This document shows, piece by piece, positions 36,749 to 45,664 of a stretch of DNA of 64,000 nt. Origin of the DNA: JAFDZW01 sp964404255 (lineage in GTDB: Bacteria > Bacteroidota > Ignavibacteria > Palsa-1295); the NCBI GenBank assembly GCA_964404255.1, contig CAYOJJ010000007.1, positions 82,427 to 146,426 of the forward strand. The letters run 5' to 3'. Below the pieces are notes generated by a model. That model was not told where the DNA came from, did no database searches, and saw only the letters and a program-made list of their open reading frames with translations. Every line of letters begins with the position of its first letter. Within the stretch, counting starts at the first letter, position 1. The position numbers were made by a program, and so were the translations under genes.

Positions 36749-37914
36749 GCCAATTACGTATCCTCACCGCAGGAGAATCGCACGGTAAAGAACTCATCGG
36801 TATTATCGAAGGCATACCGGCTGGTTTGCCGCTTATTGCTTCGCTTGATATCGACCCTATCCTTAAGCGCCGTCAGGGCGGCTATGGGCGTTCACACCGC
36901 CAGCAGATAGAATCCGATGCGGCTGAAATCGTAAGTGGCGTTCGCTTTGGCATTACGACCGGCGCTCCAATCGCCATCAAGATCGAAAATAAAGACTGGA
37001 AGCATTGGACAACAAAAATGTCCGTTGTCCCAGAAGAAGTTGAGTATCAAAAAGTAACCATCCCGCGGCCCGGCCATGCCGATCTGGTCGGAGCGATAAA
37101 GTATAATCATACCGACGATCTTCGCAATGTCTTAGAACGCGCCAGTGCCCGTGAGACGGCAATGCGTGTCGCTCTCGGCGCTATCTGCACAAAATTCCTT
37201 GCTCATATCGGTATCGATTGCCTTTCATTTACCGTATCTATTGGGAGGGTTTCTGCTTCAGCTCAGCGGCCTAGTGAGATAGAAGTATTAAAGAGTGCAC
37301 TTGCCGCTTCGAGCGTAACAATGTTCGATGCTGAAGCGACGAAGCGTGCAGAAGCAGCGATCGACGAAGCTAAGTCGTCAGGCAACACGCTTGGTGGTGT
37401 GGTGCAGACCGAGTGGTATGGCTTGCCAGTAGGAATAGGCAGCCATGTGCAATGGGATAGAAAGCTCGATGCTGCTATCGCCCAAGCGGTGATGAGCATT
37501 CAGGCAGTAAAGGCAGTTGAGATTGGTGATGGTGTTGCTCTTGGAGCTACACCGGGCTCAGAAGCCCATGATGAATTGCATATTGCGGGCGATACGGTTA
37601 GCCGTTCTTCCAATCATGCCGGTGGCCTTGAAGGTGGAATGACCAATGGTATGCCCGTGATTGTCCGGGCGACGATGAAGCCCATCTCTACACTCATGCG
37701 CCCGTTGGATTCAGTCGATCTGGCGACGGGTGAAGAAACACAGGCGCATATCGAGCGCAGCGATGTCTGTGCAGTACCGGCACTGGCAGTGATCGTCGAG
37801 CAAGTTGTAGCGGCAACACTCGCAACAGCAATTCTCGATACCTTCGGCGGCGATACAATGAATGAAGTACAGGACCGGGTGAATCACCGTAGGATAGCAG
37901 CAAATATAAAATGA
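36745..37914 (+). CDS. aroC: Chorismate synthase
   Basis: A 389-residue FMN-dependent lyase that makes chorismate from EPSP. The start at 36745 is set by the family N-terminus (LRILTAGESHGKELIGII) and by the ATGA overlap with aroE; the frame is open to 36655 inside aroE. Conserved blocks: KRRQGGYGRSHRQQIESD, SGVRFGITTGAPIAI, RASARETAMRVALGA near 135-149 and SNHAGGLEGGMTNGMPV near 292-308 (flavin and substrate contact). It overlaps the next gene by 4 bp (ATGA). Confidence 0.96.
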   Translation: MSQLRILTAGESHGKELIGIIEGIPAGLPLIASLDIDPILKRRQGGYGRSHRQQIESDAAEIVSGVRFGITTGAPIAIKIENKDWKHWTTKMSVVPEEVEYQKVTIPRPGHADLVGAIKYNHTDDLRNVLERASARETAMRVALGAICTKFLAHIGIDCLSFTVSIGRVSASAQRPSEIEVLKSALAASSVTMFDAEATKRAEAAIDEAKSSGNTLGGVVQTEWYGLPVGIGSHVQWDRKLDAAIAQAVMSIQAVKAVEIGDGVALGATPGSEAHDELHIAGDTVSRSSNHAGGLEGGMTNGMPVIVRATMKPISTLMRPLDSVDLATGEETQAHIERSDVCAVPALAVIVEQVVAATLATAILDTFGGDTMNEVQDRVNHRRIAANIK

Positions 37915-39608
37915 CCTGGAGAGGCCGACATATTTATCTGACCGGTTTACCGGGAGCTGGCAAAAGCTCTATCGGTAAAGAGCTTGCTGCGCTCTTGCCG
38001 GGATATGAATTTCTTGATCTTGATGCAGAAGTCGAACGCCGCGCCGGTAAGTCTATTGCTGCTTTATTTGCAAGCGAAGGAGAAGCAGCCTTCCGAACTC
38101 TTGAACGCAATACGCTTGCCGAGATAGCCGAAGAAAATTTTCAGCAACGGCCGTATATTGTTGCAACTGGTGGTGGCACGCCGCTCGATGCGATTAATAG
38201 ACAACTGATGCGCGGGAGCGGCATTGTAGTCTGGGTTGATGTAACGGTTCGACAGGCAATAAAAAATGTAACGGCTTCGATACTCGGCGGTTCTCAGCGG
38301 CCCTTACTATATAGCAGTTCGGTTGAAGAACTGACAAAAAAGATGCGCGACCTGCTCACCGAGCGCACGCCATTCTATGAGCAATCAACACTCCACTTCG
38401 TAGCCCGCAGCCAGCGCGATAACGATAGAACGCCCGCCGAACTTGCCGAAGAATTATTAAAAGCGCTCGAGCAAATGTCTCGCCACATCAAGCTTCGCCC
38501 GAAGTTTGAGACGTTACTCGTGCCATCAAAGCTAACCGAGCACACAATCTCAATCGGAAGTGGCATCGCAGCGAGCGAACTGGTACGCTCTATTGCCGAT
38601 CTTGGTGCAGCGCGTGTCGTACTAGTTACGGATTCGACCGTTGCTGCTCTTCATAGTAAAAAGCTCCAGCAGCAAATTTCAAAAGAGCGGGCTCCGGCCT
38701 TTGCACTGCATCAGGTTGTTATCGAACCGGGTGAGACTTCTAAAAATAGCTCGACACTTTTTGAGATCATCGATACCTTCGATGAAGTAAATCTTTCGCG
38801 TAAAAGTGATCTCATTGTAAGCTTCGGCGGTGGGGTAGTAAGCGATATTGCTGGGTTTGCCGCGAGCATCTATAAGCGCGGAATTCAGATCATTCATATT
38901 CCGACGACACTCATTGCACAGGTCGATGCATCTATCGGTGGAAAGACCGGGATCGATCACAAACAAATGAAGAACACGCTCGGCACCTTCTATCAGCCGA
39001 AGCGAGTCATTATCGATCCGATCTATTTACAGACACTTCCAAAGCGCGAACTTCACTCAGGTATCGGTGAGCTGTTGAAATATGCGCTTATCGGAAACCC
39101 TGAATTGTGGCAGCGTTTATCCAAAATGATACGCCGCCTCTTACGCGGCCTTGATCCGGGGTATGAGCTATTGATCAGGGAAGCAGCAAAAGAAAAGCTT
39201 AAATATGTAAGTGCCGATGAATTCGAGCGGCAAAGCGGGGTACGAGAATTGTTAAATTTCGGACATACCTTTGGCCATGCCTTTGAAAGCGCTACCGGCT
39301 TTTCAGCGCTCTTGCATGGCGAAGCGGTTATTCTTGGGATGAGAGCAGCGGCGTGGCTTTCAATGACAGAAGGGCTGCTTAGCGAAGACGAGTGGCGCGA
39401 AATAGAAGTAGTACTCGGCAGAGTACCGATGCCGACGGTGGAATTCGATCCCGTAGAGATTGTGTCGCTTATGTCGCGTGATAAAAAGCAACAGTCGGGT
39501 TCACTGAGATTAGTATTATTAGAACGGATCGGTTCTGCAATAATGTATAGCGAAGCAAAACCCGCTCGCATTAAAGAGGCTATTGAGTTTATTAATTCTG
39601 TTTCCTGA
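37911..39608 (+). CDS. aroKB: Shikimate kinase / 3-dehydroquinate synthase fusion
   Basis: A 565-residue bifunctional protein. Residues 1-~175 are shikimate kinase: P-loop GLPGAGKS at 12-19, DLDAEVERRAG with the DxD site, TGGGTPL near 84-90 and RPLLY in the lid. Residues ~200-565 are NAD-dependent dehydroquinate synthase: GGGVVSDIAGF, TTLIAQVDASIGGKTGID, and metal ligands in GELLKYAL (Glu near 386), GHTFGHAFE (His near 451) and LHGEAV (His near 469). The two reactions are pathway steps 5 and 2, so the fusion does not join consecutive steps. Such AroKB fusions are known in scattered bacteria. It overlaps aroC by 4 bp. Confidence 0.95.
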   Translation: MTWRGRHIYLTGLPGAGKSSIGKELAALLPGYEFLDLDAEVERRAGKSIAALFASEGEAAFRTLERNTLAEIAEENFQQRPYIVATGGGTPLDAINRQLMRGSGIVVWVDVTVRQAIKNVTASILGGSQRPLLYSSSVEELTKKMRDLLTERTPFYEQSTLHFVARSQRDNDRTPAELAEELLKALEQMSRHIKLRPKFETLLVPSKLTEHTISIGSGIAASELVRSIADLGAARVVLVTDSTVAALHSKKLQQQISKERAPAFALHQVVIEPGETSKNSSTLFEIIDTFDEVNLSRKSDLIVSFGGGVVSDIAGFAASIYKRGIQIIHIPTTLIAQVDASIGGKTGIDHKQMKNTLGTFYQPKRVIIDPIYLQTLPKRELHSGIGELLKYALIGNPELWQRLSKMIRRLLRGLDPGYELLIREAAKEKLKYVSADEFERQSGVRELLNFGHTFGHAFESATGFSALLHGEAVILGMRAAAWLSMTEGLLSEDEWREIEVVLGRVPMPTVEFDPVEIVSLMSRDKKQQSGSLRLVLLERIGSAIMYSEAKPARIKEAIEFINSVS

Positions 39609-39610
39609 GC

Positions 39611-40042
39611 ATGAACATACTCATCCTTCATGGGCCGAACCTGAATCTGCTGGGTGATAGGGAGCCGGAGATTTATGGCACCACGACGCTCGCTGAGATC
39701 AATACCGAGCTATTTAATATTGCATCAACACAGCAGGCAGAGTTACGAGCTTTTCAATCGAATCATGAGGGAGTGCTGATCGATCTTATTCATCAGTTTC
39801 GCAAATGGGCGACGGGTATTATTATAAATCCAGGGGCTTACACGCATTACTCCTATGCGCTGAGGGATGCACTTTCAACCTTCTCCGGGCCTATTTTCGA
39901 AGTGCATTTATCCGATATTACGAAACGGGAAAGTTTTCGGGCTCATTCGGTGTTGCAAGGGCTTCCGAATATTCAACGGATCATGGGACAGGGGGCAAAC
40001 GGCTACTATGAAGCATTACGACGTTTGACCGTGCCATCATGA
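39611..40042 (+). CDS. aroQ: Type II 3-dehydroquinate dehydratase
   Basis: A 143-residue dodecameric-type enzyme. ILHGPNLNLLGDREPEIYG near residues 5-23 contains the flexible lid Arg and catalytic Tyr, FQSNHEGVLIDLIH near 48-61 the Asn/Glu pair, INPGAYTHYSYALRDAL near 73-89 the substrate site, and EVHLSDITKRESFRAHS near 97-113 the His and Arg. It starts 2 bp after aroKB. With its neighbours it completes dehydroquinate synthase to chorismate. Confidence 0.95.
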   Translation: MNILILHGPNLNLLGDREPEIYGTTTLAEINTELFNIASTQQAELRAFQSNHEGVLIDLIHQFRKWATGIIINPGAYTHYSYALRDALSTFSGPIFEVHLSDITKRESFRAHSVLQGLPNIQRIMGQGANGYYEALRRLTVPS

Positions 40043-40063
40043 CCGCAATAGCCCCTGAGCTCA

Positions 40064-40942
40064 GTGAATAAATACTTCTCGTTCGTAAAAATAGAACATA
40101 CCTTGTTTTCGCTGCCGGTGATCTTCTCCGGTATGACACTCGGCTACTGGAATCGGCGCATGGCCGGCCTTGAAGTGCCGACAGCAGGTGGCCTTGTTAC
40201 TATTTCTCTCTTGGTCTTAGCGGCTGCTACAGGTGCGCGTACCGTTGGCTTTGCACTGAATCGAATAATAGATCGCCATATAGATGCCAAGAACCCTCGT
40301 ACGGCCATTCGTGATCTTCCTTCAGGTAGAATGACGCTTAACCAAGCCTATGGGGTAATGATAGCCGGAGCGCTTGTGTATCTCGCTGCTGCTGCAAGTA
40401 TCAATTCCCTCTGCCTGATGCTTTCGCCGATACCGCTTGCAGTGTTTGTGCTTTATCCCTTTTTAAAGCGCTTTACGCCTTGGGCGCATTTCGGGGTGGG
40501 GCTTTCGCTGGCACTTGGGCCGCTGGGTGGATACTTTGCTATTAATCCGGTGATCGATTCGCATATCTGGCCGGTCTTATGGCTGTTTCTTTTTACCTGG
40601 TGCTGGGTAGCTGGCTTCGATATTATCTATGCTACCTACGACGAGGAGTTCGATAAGAAAGAAGGACTCTTCTCATTCCCTTCGGTCTTTGGAAAAAAGA
40701 AGGCGTTGCGCTACTCAGGTATCATTCACGTACTTGCTTTTGTATTACTGTGCGGCGTCTATGGCTCAGCATTCTATGGCAGTATTGTCGTAGCAGTCTT
40801 GCTGGCCGTTTCCGGCTACCTGCTCTATCTCGAACAGAATAAAGCCGAAGATATCGAGCTGGCATTTTTTAAGATTAATGCCGTGCTGGGCTTTGTTGTC
40901 TTTGCATTCGTCTTTACAGGAGTTCAACTCGCATTACCATGA
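40064..40942 (+). CDS. ubiA: UbiA-family aromatic prenyltransferase, probable menaquinone step
   Basis: A 292-residue membrane protein with about nine hydrophobic segments, starting at GTG. Two Asp-rich sites bind Mg-prenyl diphosphate: NRIIDRHIDAKNPRTA near residues 67-82 and DIIYATYDEEFDKKEG near 186-201. It sits after the aro genes and directly before ubiX and ubiD. In organisms using the futalosine route, homologous trios (sometimes called MqnP, MqnM and MqnL) prenylate and decarboxylate dihydroxynaphthoate, so a role in menaquinone synthesis is likely; 4-hydroxybenzoate as substrate is the alternative. A ten-codon frame beginning in the aroQ stop overlaps its start and may couple translation. 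Confidence 0.9.
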   Translation: MNKYFSFVKIEHTLFSLPVIFSGMTLGYWNRRMAGLEVPTAGGLVTISLLVLAAATGARTVGFALNRIIDRHIDAKNPRTAIRDLPSGRMTLNQAYGVMIAGALVYLAAAASINSLCLMLSPIPLAVFVLYPFLKRFTPWAHFGVGLSLALGPLGGYFAINPVIDSHIWPVLWLFLFTWCWVAGFDIIYATYDEEFDKKEGLFSFPSVFGKKKALRYSGIIHVLAFVLLCGVYGSAFYGSIVVAVLLAVSGYLLYLEQNKAEDIELAFFKINAVLGFVVFAFVFTGVQLALP

Positions 40943-41523
40943 TCAAGCGTTCAGAAGTTCAACGTCCGCTTCGTATCGGGCTCGGCATCACCGGCTCGAG
41001 CGGGACGATCTATGCAAAAGATTTTCTCGAACGCTGCCCCGAAGATAAGTACCTCATCATGAGTAAGTGGGGGAAGGCCGTTGCAAAAGACGAACTCGGC
41101 ATGAGCGATCCCGAGCGTCAGCTCGGTGAGCACTGCAAGAATGTCTTTGCCGATACCGACCTAACAGCTCCGTTAGCATCCGGCACTAACCATCTCGATG
41201 CTTTTGTAATTCTCCCGGCCTCGACTTCCACGATAGGAAAGATCGCTTCCGGCATTGGCGATACGCTTATCACAAGAACGGCAGCCGTTTGTTTGAAAGA
41301 GCGCTTCAAGCTCATTATCTGCGTGCGTGAGACGCCCCTCTCAACTATCACGCTCGAACAACTCGCAACGCTCTCACGCGAAGGAGTGATCGTAATGCCG
41401 ATCTCACCGCCACTCTATTATGTGCCTGCAACCGTGGAAGAGTATGTGCAAGGGTTCGTCAATAAAGTATTGCAGCACTGCGGGTTTGAATCCGAGCGCG
41501 GCTGGCGTTCTGAAGATTTGTAA
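40939..41523 (+). CDS. ubiX: Flavin prenyltransferase UbiX
   Basis: A 194-residue flavodoxin-like enzyme that makes prenylated FMN, the cofactor of UbiD decarboxylases. ITGSSGTIYAKDFLE near residues 14-28 is the FMN loop, ILPASTSTIGKIASGIGDTL near 91-110 the conserved Ser-rich segment, and CVRETPLSTITLEQ near 132-145 holds the Arg-Glu pair. PISPPLYYVPATVEEYV near 158-174 is typical. It overlaps ubiA by 4 bp (ATGA), and ubiD follows after 2 bp, fitting cofactor supply to its neighbour. Confidence 0.95.
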   Translation: MIKRSEVQRPLRIGLGITGSSGTIYAKDFLERCPEDKYLIMSKWGKAVAKDELGMSDPERQLGEHCKNVFADTDLTAPLASGTNHLDAFVILPASTSTIGKIASGIGDTLITRTAAVCLKERFKLIICVRETPLSTITLEQLATLSREGVIVMPISPPLYYVPATVEEYVQGFVNKVLQHCGFESERGWRSEDL

Positions 41524-41525
41524 GC

Positions 41526-43406
41526 ATGAAGCGCAAAGCGATCCATACCCTGCGCCAATATCTTGAGCTTCTTGAAAAAGAAGGCGAGCTAATTCGTATC
41601 TCTGCGCCGGTCGATCCGCACCTTGAAGCAGCGGAGATTGCCGTTCGTGCTATGCGTATGGGTGAGCGGGCAATTTTATTTGAGAATATCATCGGCTCGA
41701 AATATCCGCTGGCTATGAATATCCTTGCCAGCGATAAACGTATCGAACTGGCGATCGGTAGCTCTGCCGATGAACTAGGGCATAAGTTGATCTCTGCTGC
41801 CGAGCAGTTGATGCCTCCCAAGGCTTCAGCAATTATGGATGCTGCACGTTCGCTTGGTAAGCGGGCACTGGCAGCCAGGCCAAAACAGGTTTCCGATTCT
41901 CGCCTGAATCTTCCATTAAAACTTTCCGAGCTTCCGGTACTTCAAACATGGAGAGATGATGGCGGAAAATTCATCACGCTTCCTGAAGTTTTTACTTACG
42001 ATCCTATCTCCGGCAAGCGAAATGTCGGGATGTATCGCGTTCATCTCTTCGACGATAAGACAACCGGTATTCACTGGCAGATTCAAAAAGGCGGTGGCTT
42101 TCATTACTCGGTTGCTGAGAAGATGAATCGCTCACTGGAAGTTGCTATTGCCGTAGGTAGTGATCCCGCCATGTTATTAGCTACGGTATCGCCGTTGCCT
42201 GAGAATATCGACGAAGTACTGTTTGCCGGTTTTCTTCGCGGTGAACCGACGAAGATGACGCGCGGCAAATCGCTTTCTATTGCAGTACCGGCAGAAGCAG
42301 AATTTATTTTGGAAGGCTTAGTCTCGCCGAATGAACGCCGACTTGAAGGTCCGTTCGGCGATCACTTCGGGCATTACTCCCATGCCGGGATGTTTCCGGT
42401 CTTTCATGTGAAGGCAATCACCGCTCGACCCGATCCCATCTTTGCCGCTACCGTGGTAGGGAAGCCGCCGATGGAAGATAAATGGCTCGGTGATGCGACG
42501 CAGCAGATTCTCGGGCCGCTGGCAAAGCTCATGCATCCGGAAGTGCGCGATGTCTGGGCGTTCTTTGAAGCGGGCTTTCATAACCTGATCGGTGTATCGA
42601 TGAAGCAGCGCTATGGCAAGGAAGCGATGAAGACAGCGCTTTCGCTTGCCAGCGATAATCAGCTTTCGCTTACCAAGTGCGCGATCATTGTCGATGAAGC
42701 CGTAAATAACCGCGATGCCCGTGCGTTATTGCGTTCTATCTCGGATCACTTCGATCCGCACTACGACTTGCTGCTTATCCCGAAGGTAGCAATGGATACG
42801 CTTGATTTTACTTCCTACACGATGAATCTCGGCTCGAAGATGCTCATCGATGCTACGCATAAGCTCGCCACCTCGGCAAGCGGCGGCACGTACCCCGAGC
42901 GTAAGATCAACGAGTTCTATTTCAAGACCGGCAGCGAAGCAAGAAACCTCACCGATATTGATAGCCGAATCCTCGAATACCGCAGTTACGAAAAGGCGCT
43001 ACTGGTGGTAAAAGTAAAAGGCGCTTATACTTCCGAGAGCAATGCAGCAAAGCACCTTGAAAATGATATTATCGCTCCAACTCAAACGGCTGGCAGCGAA
43101 GTAATTCAGAAATTAATAGCTCCCGAGCGAGTAGCAAACCTACCAACCGGCACCAAGATCGTAGCCGCCGTAAGCGAAGATGTCGATCTTAGCAGCGACA
43201 TGGAAACCCTCTGGGGTATCTTCACCCGCTTTGATGCCGCGAGAGATATTTTCTTCACTAAGACCACACTCGAACGCTCTATCCCAATCTACGAAGGCAT
43301 CATGGGCATAGATGCCACCTGGAAGACGGGCTACCCGAATCCCTGCATCATGAATGAAGAGATCATCGATAGGGTAGATAAGCGTTGGAAAGAATACGGA
43401 TTTTAA
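41526..43406 (+). CDS. ubiD: UbiD-family decarboxylase
   Basis: A 626-residue prenyl-FMN-dependent decarboxylase, longer than the ~490-residue E. coli UbiD but usual for the longer UbiD class seen with futalosine-type menaquinone genes. NVGMYRVHLFDDKTTGIHWQ near residues 161-180 is the cofactor/metal-site strand, LEGPFGDHFGHYS near 275-287 the acidic active-site stretch, and TATVVGKPPMEDKWLGD-like sequence near 310-326 the domain bridge. The C-terminal third holds a further domain. It closes the aro-ubi operon and is followed by a bidirectional terminator. Confidence 0.94.
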   Translation: MKRKAIHTLRQYLELLEKEGELIRISAPVDPHLEAAEIAVRAMRMGERAILFENIIGSKYPLAMNILASDKRIELAIGSSADELGHKLISAAEQLMPPKASAIMDAARSLGKRALAARPKQVSDSRLNLPLKLSELPVLQTWRDDGGKFITLPEVFTYDPISGKRNVGMYRVHLFDDKTTGIHWQIQKGGGFHYSVAEKMNRSLEVAIAVGSDPAMLLATVSPLPENIDEVLFAGFLRGEPTKMTRGKSLSIAVPAEAEFILEGLVSPNERRLEGPFGDHFGHYSHAGMFPVFHVKAITARPDPIFAATVVGKPPMEDKWLGDATQQILGPLAKLMHPEVRDVWAFFEAGFHNLIGVSMKQRYGKEAMKTALSLASDNQLSLTKCAIIVDEAVNNRDARALLRSISDHFDPHYDLLLIPKVAMDTLDFTSYTMNLGSKMLIDATHKLATSASGGTYPERKINEFYFKTGSEARNLTDIDSRILEYRSYEKALLVVKVKGAYTSESNAAKHLENDIIAPTQTAGSEVIQKLIAPERVANLPTGTKIVAAVSEDVDLSSDMETLWGIFTRFDAARDIFFTKTTLERSIPIYEGIMGIDATWKTGYPNPCIMNEEIIDRVDKRWKEYGF

Positions 43407-43409
43407 AAT

Positions 43410-43438
43410 AAAAAACGGCGGGGTTACCGCCGTTTTTT
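43410..43438. terminator. Bidirectional terminator between ubiD and dnaK
   Basis: A 12-bp perfect stem (AAAAAACGGCGG with complement) and loop GGTTA, A-rich on the left and T-rich on the right. It serves the convergent ubiD (stop 43406) and dnaK (stop 43458). Confidence 0.88.
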
Positions 43439-43457
43439 TTATTCCAAAAGTAATTTC

Positions 43458-45365
43458 TTACTTCTTCTCGTCATCGACCACCGTGTATTCGGCATTTTCT
43501 ACGTTGCCGGCGGTGCTCGTTGTGTTGCCTCCCATGTCCGGGCCACTTTGTGGCGGCGGGGCGGAGGTGTTCTGATACATCTGCGTCGAGACTTCGCTCC
43601 AGACGCGGTTCAGGGCATCGAGAGCGGTCTTGATCGTTGCAGTGTCGGTGCCTTTGAGGGCGGTCTCGAGCGTTGCGATCGCATCGTTGATCTTGCCCTG
43701 GGCTTCCGGCGTCATCTTGTCTTTGAGTTCGTCGAGCTGCTTCTTCGATTGGAATACCATTCCATCTGCCTGATTGCGGGTATCGACTTCCTCTTTGCGC
43801 TTGACATCATCGGCTTTGTGAGCTTCGGCATCCGATTTCATCTTCGAGATCTCATCTTTCGAAAGACCACCCGAAGAGGTGATACGGATCGACTGCTCTT
43901 TGCCGCTGGCTTTGTCTTTAGCGCTGACGTTCAGGATACCATTGGCATCGATATCGAAGGTAACTTCGATCTGCGGTACTCCGCGCGGAGCCGGCGGAAT
44001 GCCATCGAGATGGAATTTACCGAGCGACTTATTATCGATCGCCATCGGGCGCTCGCCCTGAGTGATGCTGATCTCAACCGAAGGTTGATTATCAGAAGCC
44101 GTCGAGAACGTCTCCGATTTGCGGGTCGGGATCGTCGTATTAGCCGGGATCATCGGCGTTGCAACACCACCAAGCGTTTCGATAGAAAGCGTAAGCGGCG
44201 TAACATCAAGTAATAGTACGTCTTTTACCTCACCGGCAAGCACACCGCCCTGAATAGCTGCACCGACGGCAACTACTTCATCCGGGTTTACACCTTTATG
44301 CGGCTCTTTACCGAAGAGGGTACGAACGATCTCCTGTACTTTCGGAATGCGGGTCGACCCACCGACGAGGATCACTTCATCGATCTCATTGGGAGTCACT
44401 TTTGCATTCTGAAGCGCACGTTTGCACGGCTCGATAGAGCGCTGCAAAATATCGTTTACCAGCGTTTCGAACTTCGCTCTGGTAAGCGTGAGATTCATAT
44501 GCTTCGGTCCTTCGGCCGTTGCGGTAACGAACGGAAGATTGATCTCCGTCTGCATTAACTGCGAAAGCTCGATCTTTGCTTTTTCAGCAGCTTCTTTTAA
44601 GCGCTGAAGAGCCATCGGGTCTTTGCGAAGATCGATACCATCGGACTTCACGAATTCATCGGCAAGGTAATCGACTAAGCGAGAGTCGATATTATCACCA
44701 CCGAGATGCGTATCGCCATCGGTCGATTTTACTTCGAAGACACCATCGCCGAGTTCGAGGATCGAGATATCGAACGTACCACCACCGAAGTCATAGACGG
44801 CGATCTTCTCGCTCTTCTGCTTCTTATCGAGGCCATAGGCGAGTGCAGCAGCGGTCGGCTCATTGATAATACGGCGAACCGTAAGACCGGCAATCTCACC
44901 GGCATCTTTGGTTGCCTGGCGCTGAGCATCGTTAAAGTACGCCGGTACCGTAATAACGGCTTCGGTTACTTTCGTACCGAGATAATCTTCGGCCGTCTGC
45001 TTCATCTTCTGCAGAATCATGGCCGAAACTTCTTGCGGCGAATACTCTTTGCCCTGTACATCGACGCGGGCAGCACCACCGTCACCGGAGGTGACTTTAT
45101 ACGGCACGAGCTTCTGTTCTTCGTTTACTTCATCATAGCGGCGGCCCATGAAGCGCTTGATCGAATACACGGTATTCGTCGGGTTCGTCACGGCCTGGCG
45201 TTTAGCGGCCTGACCAACGAGGCGTTCGCCGCTTTTGGTAAAGCCGACGATCGAGGGGGTCGTACGCATACCTTCGGCGTTAGCAATAACGACCGGCTGA
45301 GTGCCTTCCATTACCGCGACGCAGGAGTTAGTAGTCCCAAGATCGATTCCAATAATTTTTCCCAT
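43458..45365 (-). CDS. dnaK: Chaperone DnaK (Hsp70)
   Basis: A 635-residue Hsp70. The ATPase domain starts IGIDLGTTNSCVAVMEG and contains VYDFGGGTFDISILE near residues 191-205 and EVILVGGSTRIPKVQ near 332-346. The linker DVLLLDVTPLTLSIET near 387-402 leads into the substrate-binding beta domain and the helical lid, and the tail ends acidic (VVDDEKK), which suits DnaJ/substrate dynamics. No dnaJ or grpE is adjacent. It is preceded at 30 bp by a tiny membrane-protein gene and more distantly by hsp20 on the same strand. No CIRCE operator was seen. Confidence 0.97.
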   Translation of the reverse strand: MGKIIGIDLGTTNSCVAVMEGTQPVVIANAEGMRTTPSIVGFTKSGERLVGQAAKRQAVTNPTNTVYSIKRFMGRRYDEVNEEQKLVPYKVTSGDGGAARVDVQGKEYSPQEVSAMILQKMKQTAEDYLGTKVTEAVITVPAYFNDAQRQATKDAGEIAGLTVRRIINEPTAAALAYGLDKKQKSEKIAVYDFGGGTFDISILELGDGVFEVKSTDGDTHLGGDNIDSRLVDYLADEFVKSDGIDLRKDPMALQRLKEAAEKAKIELSQLMQTEINLPFVTATAEGPKHMNLTLTRAKFETLVNDILQRSIEPCKRALQNAKVTPNEIDEVILVGGSTRIPKVQEIVRTLFGKEPHKGVNPDEVVAVGAAIQGGVLAGEVKDVLLLDVTPLTLSIETLGGVATPMIPANTTIPTRKSETFSTASDNQPSVEISITQGERPMAIDNKSLGKFHLDGIPPAPRGVPQIEVTFDIDANGILNVSAKDKASGKEQSIRITSSGGLSKDEISKMKSDAEAHKADDVKRKEEVDTRNQADGMVFQSKKQLDELKDKMTPEAQGKINDAIATLETALKGTDTATIKTALDALNRVWSEVSTQMYQNTSAPPPQSGPDMGGNTTSTAGNVENAEYTVVDDEKK

Positions 45366-45395
45366 AGTTATTATAATCCTTTCAAAAATTTTTCT

Positions 45396-45500
45396 TTATT
45401 GTCCATCGTAGCGCTTACCTGGCGCTTTTGCAACGATGGATGCTACTACCAATACCGCTAAGAGAATCACGATGACTCCCATGATCGCATATACAGCCAT
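45396..45500 (-). CDS. 34-residue single-span membrane protein upstream of dnaK
   Basis: A small ORF of 34 codons with ATG at 45500 and TAA at 45396. The product begins MAVYAIMGVIVILLAVLVVA, an uninterrupted hydrophobic segment of about 22 residues, and ends in a short basic and polar tail (AKAPGKRYDGQ). This is the form of a single-pass small membrane protein with a positively charged side. It lies 30 bp before the dnaK start on the same strand, so it would be on the dnaK mRNA. No Shine-Dalgarno site was seen, as in most genes here. No family was recognised. Chance is possible at this length, but a clean hydrophobic run and charged tail between ATG and stop is unlikely at random. Confidence 0.6.
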   Translation of the reverse strand: MAVYAIMGVIVILLAVLVVASIVAKAPGKRYDGQ

Positions 45501-45664
45501 GATCGAATTAGATTATAGATGAAAATCGTGCGAAAAACATCGGTTGTAATGCCAGTAGTTCGGTTCTTTTCATACTAATACACTCATACAAACTCAGCGG
45601 TTGTAGCCGGTAAATGGTGAAGGGGTACATCTCCAATGCACCCCCATTAACCATCATTAAATGC

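Noticed and set aside
45366..45660. CIRCE/HrcA operator upstream of dnaK or hsp20
   Set aside because: No TTAGCACTC...GAGTGCTAA inverted repeat could be found.
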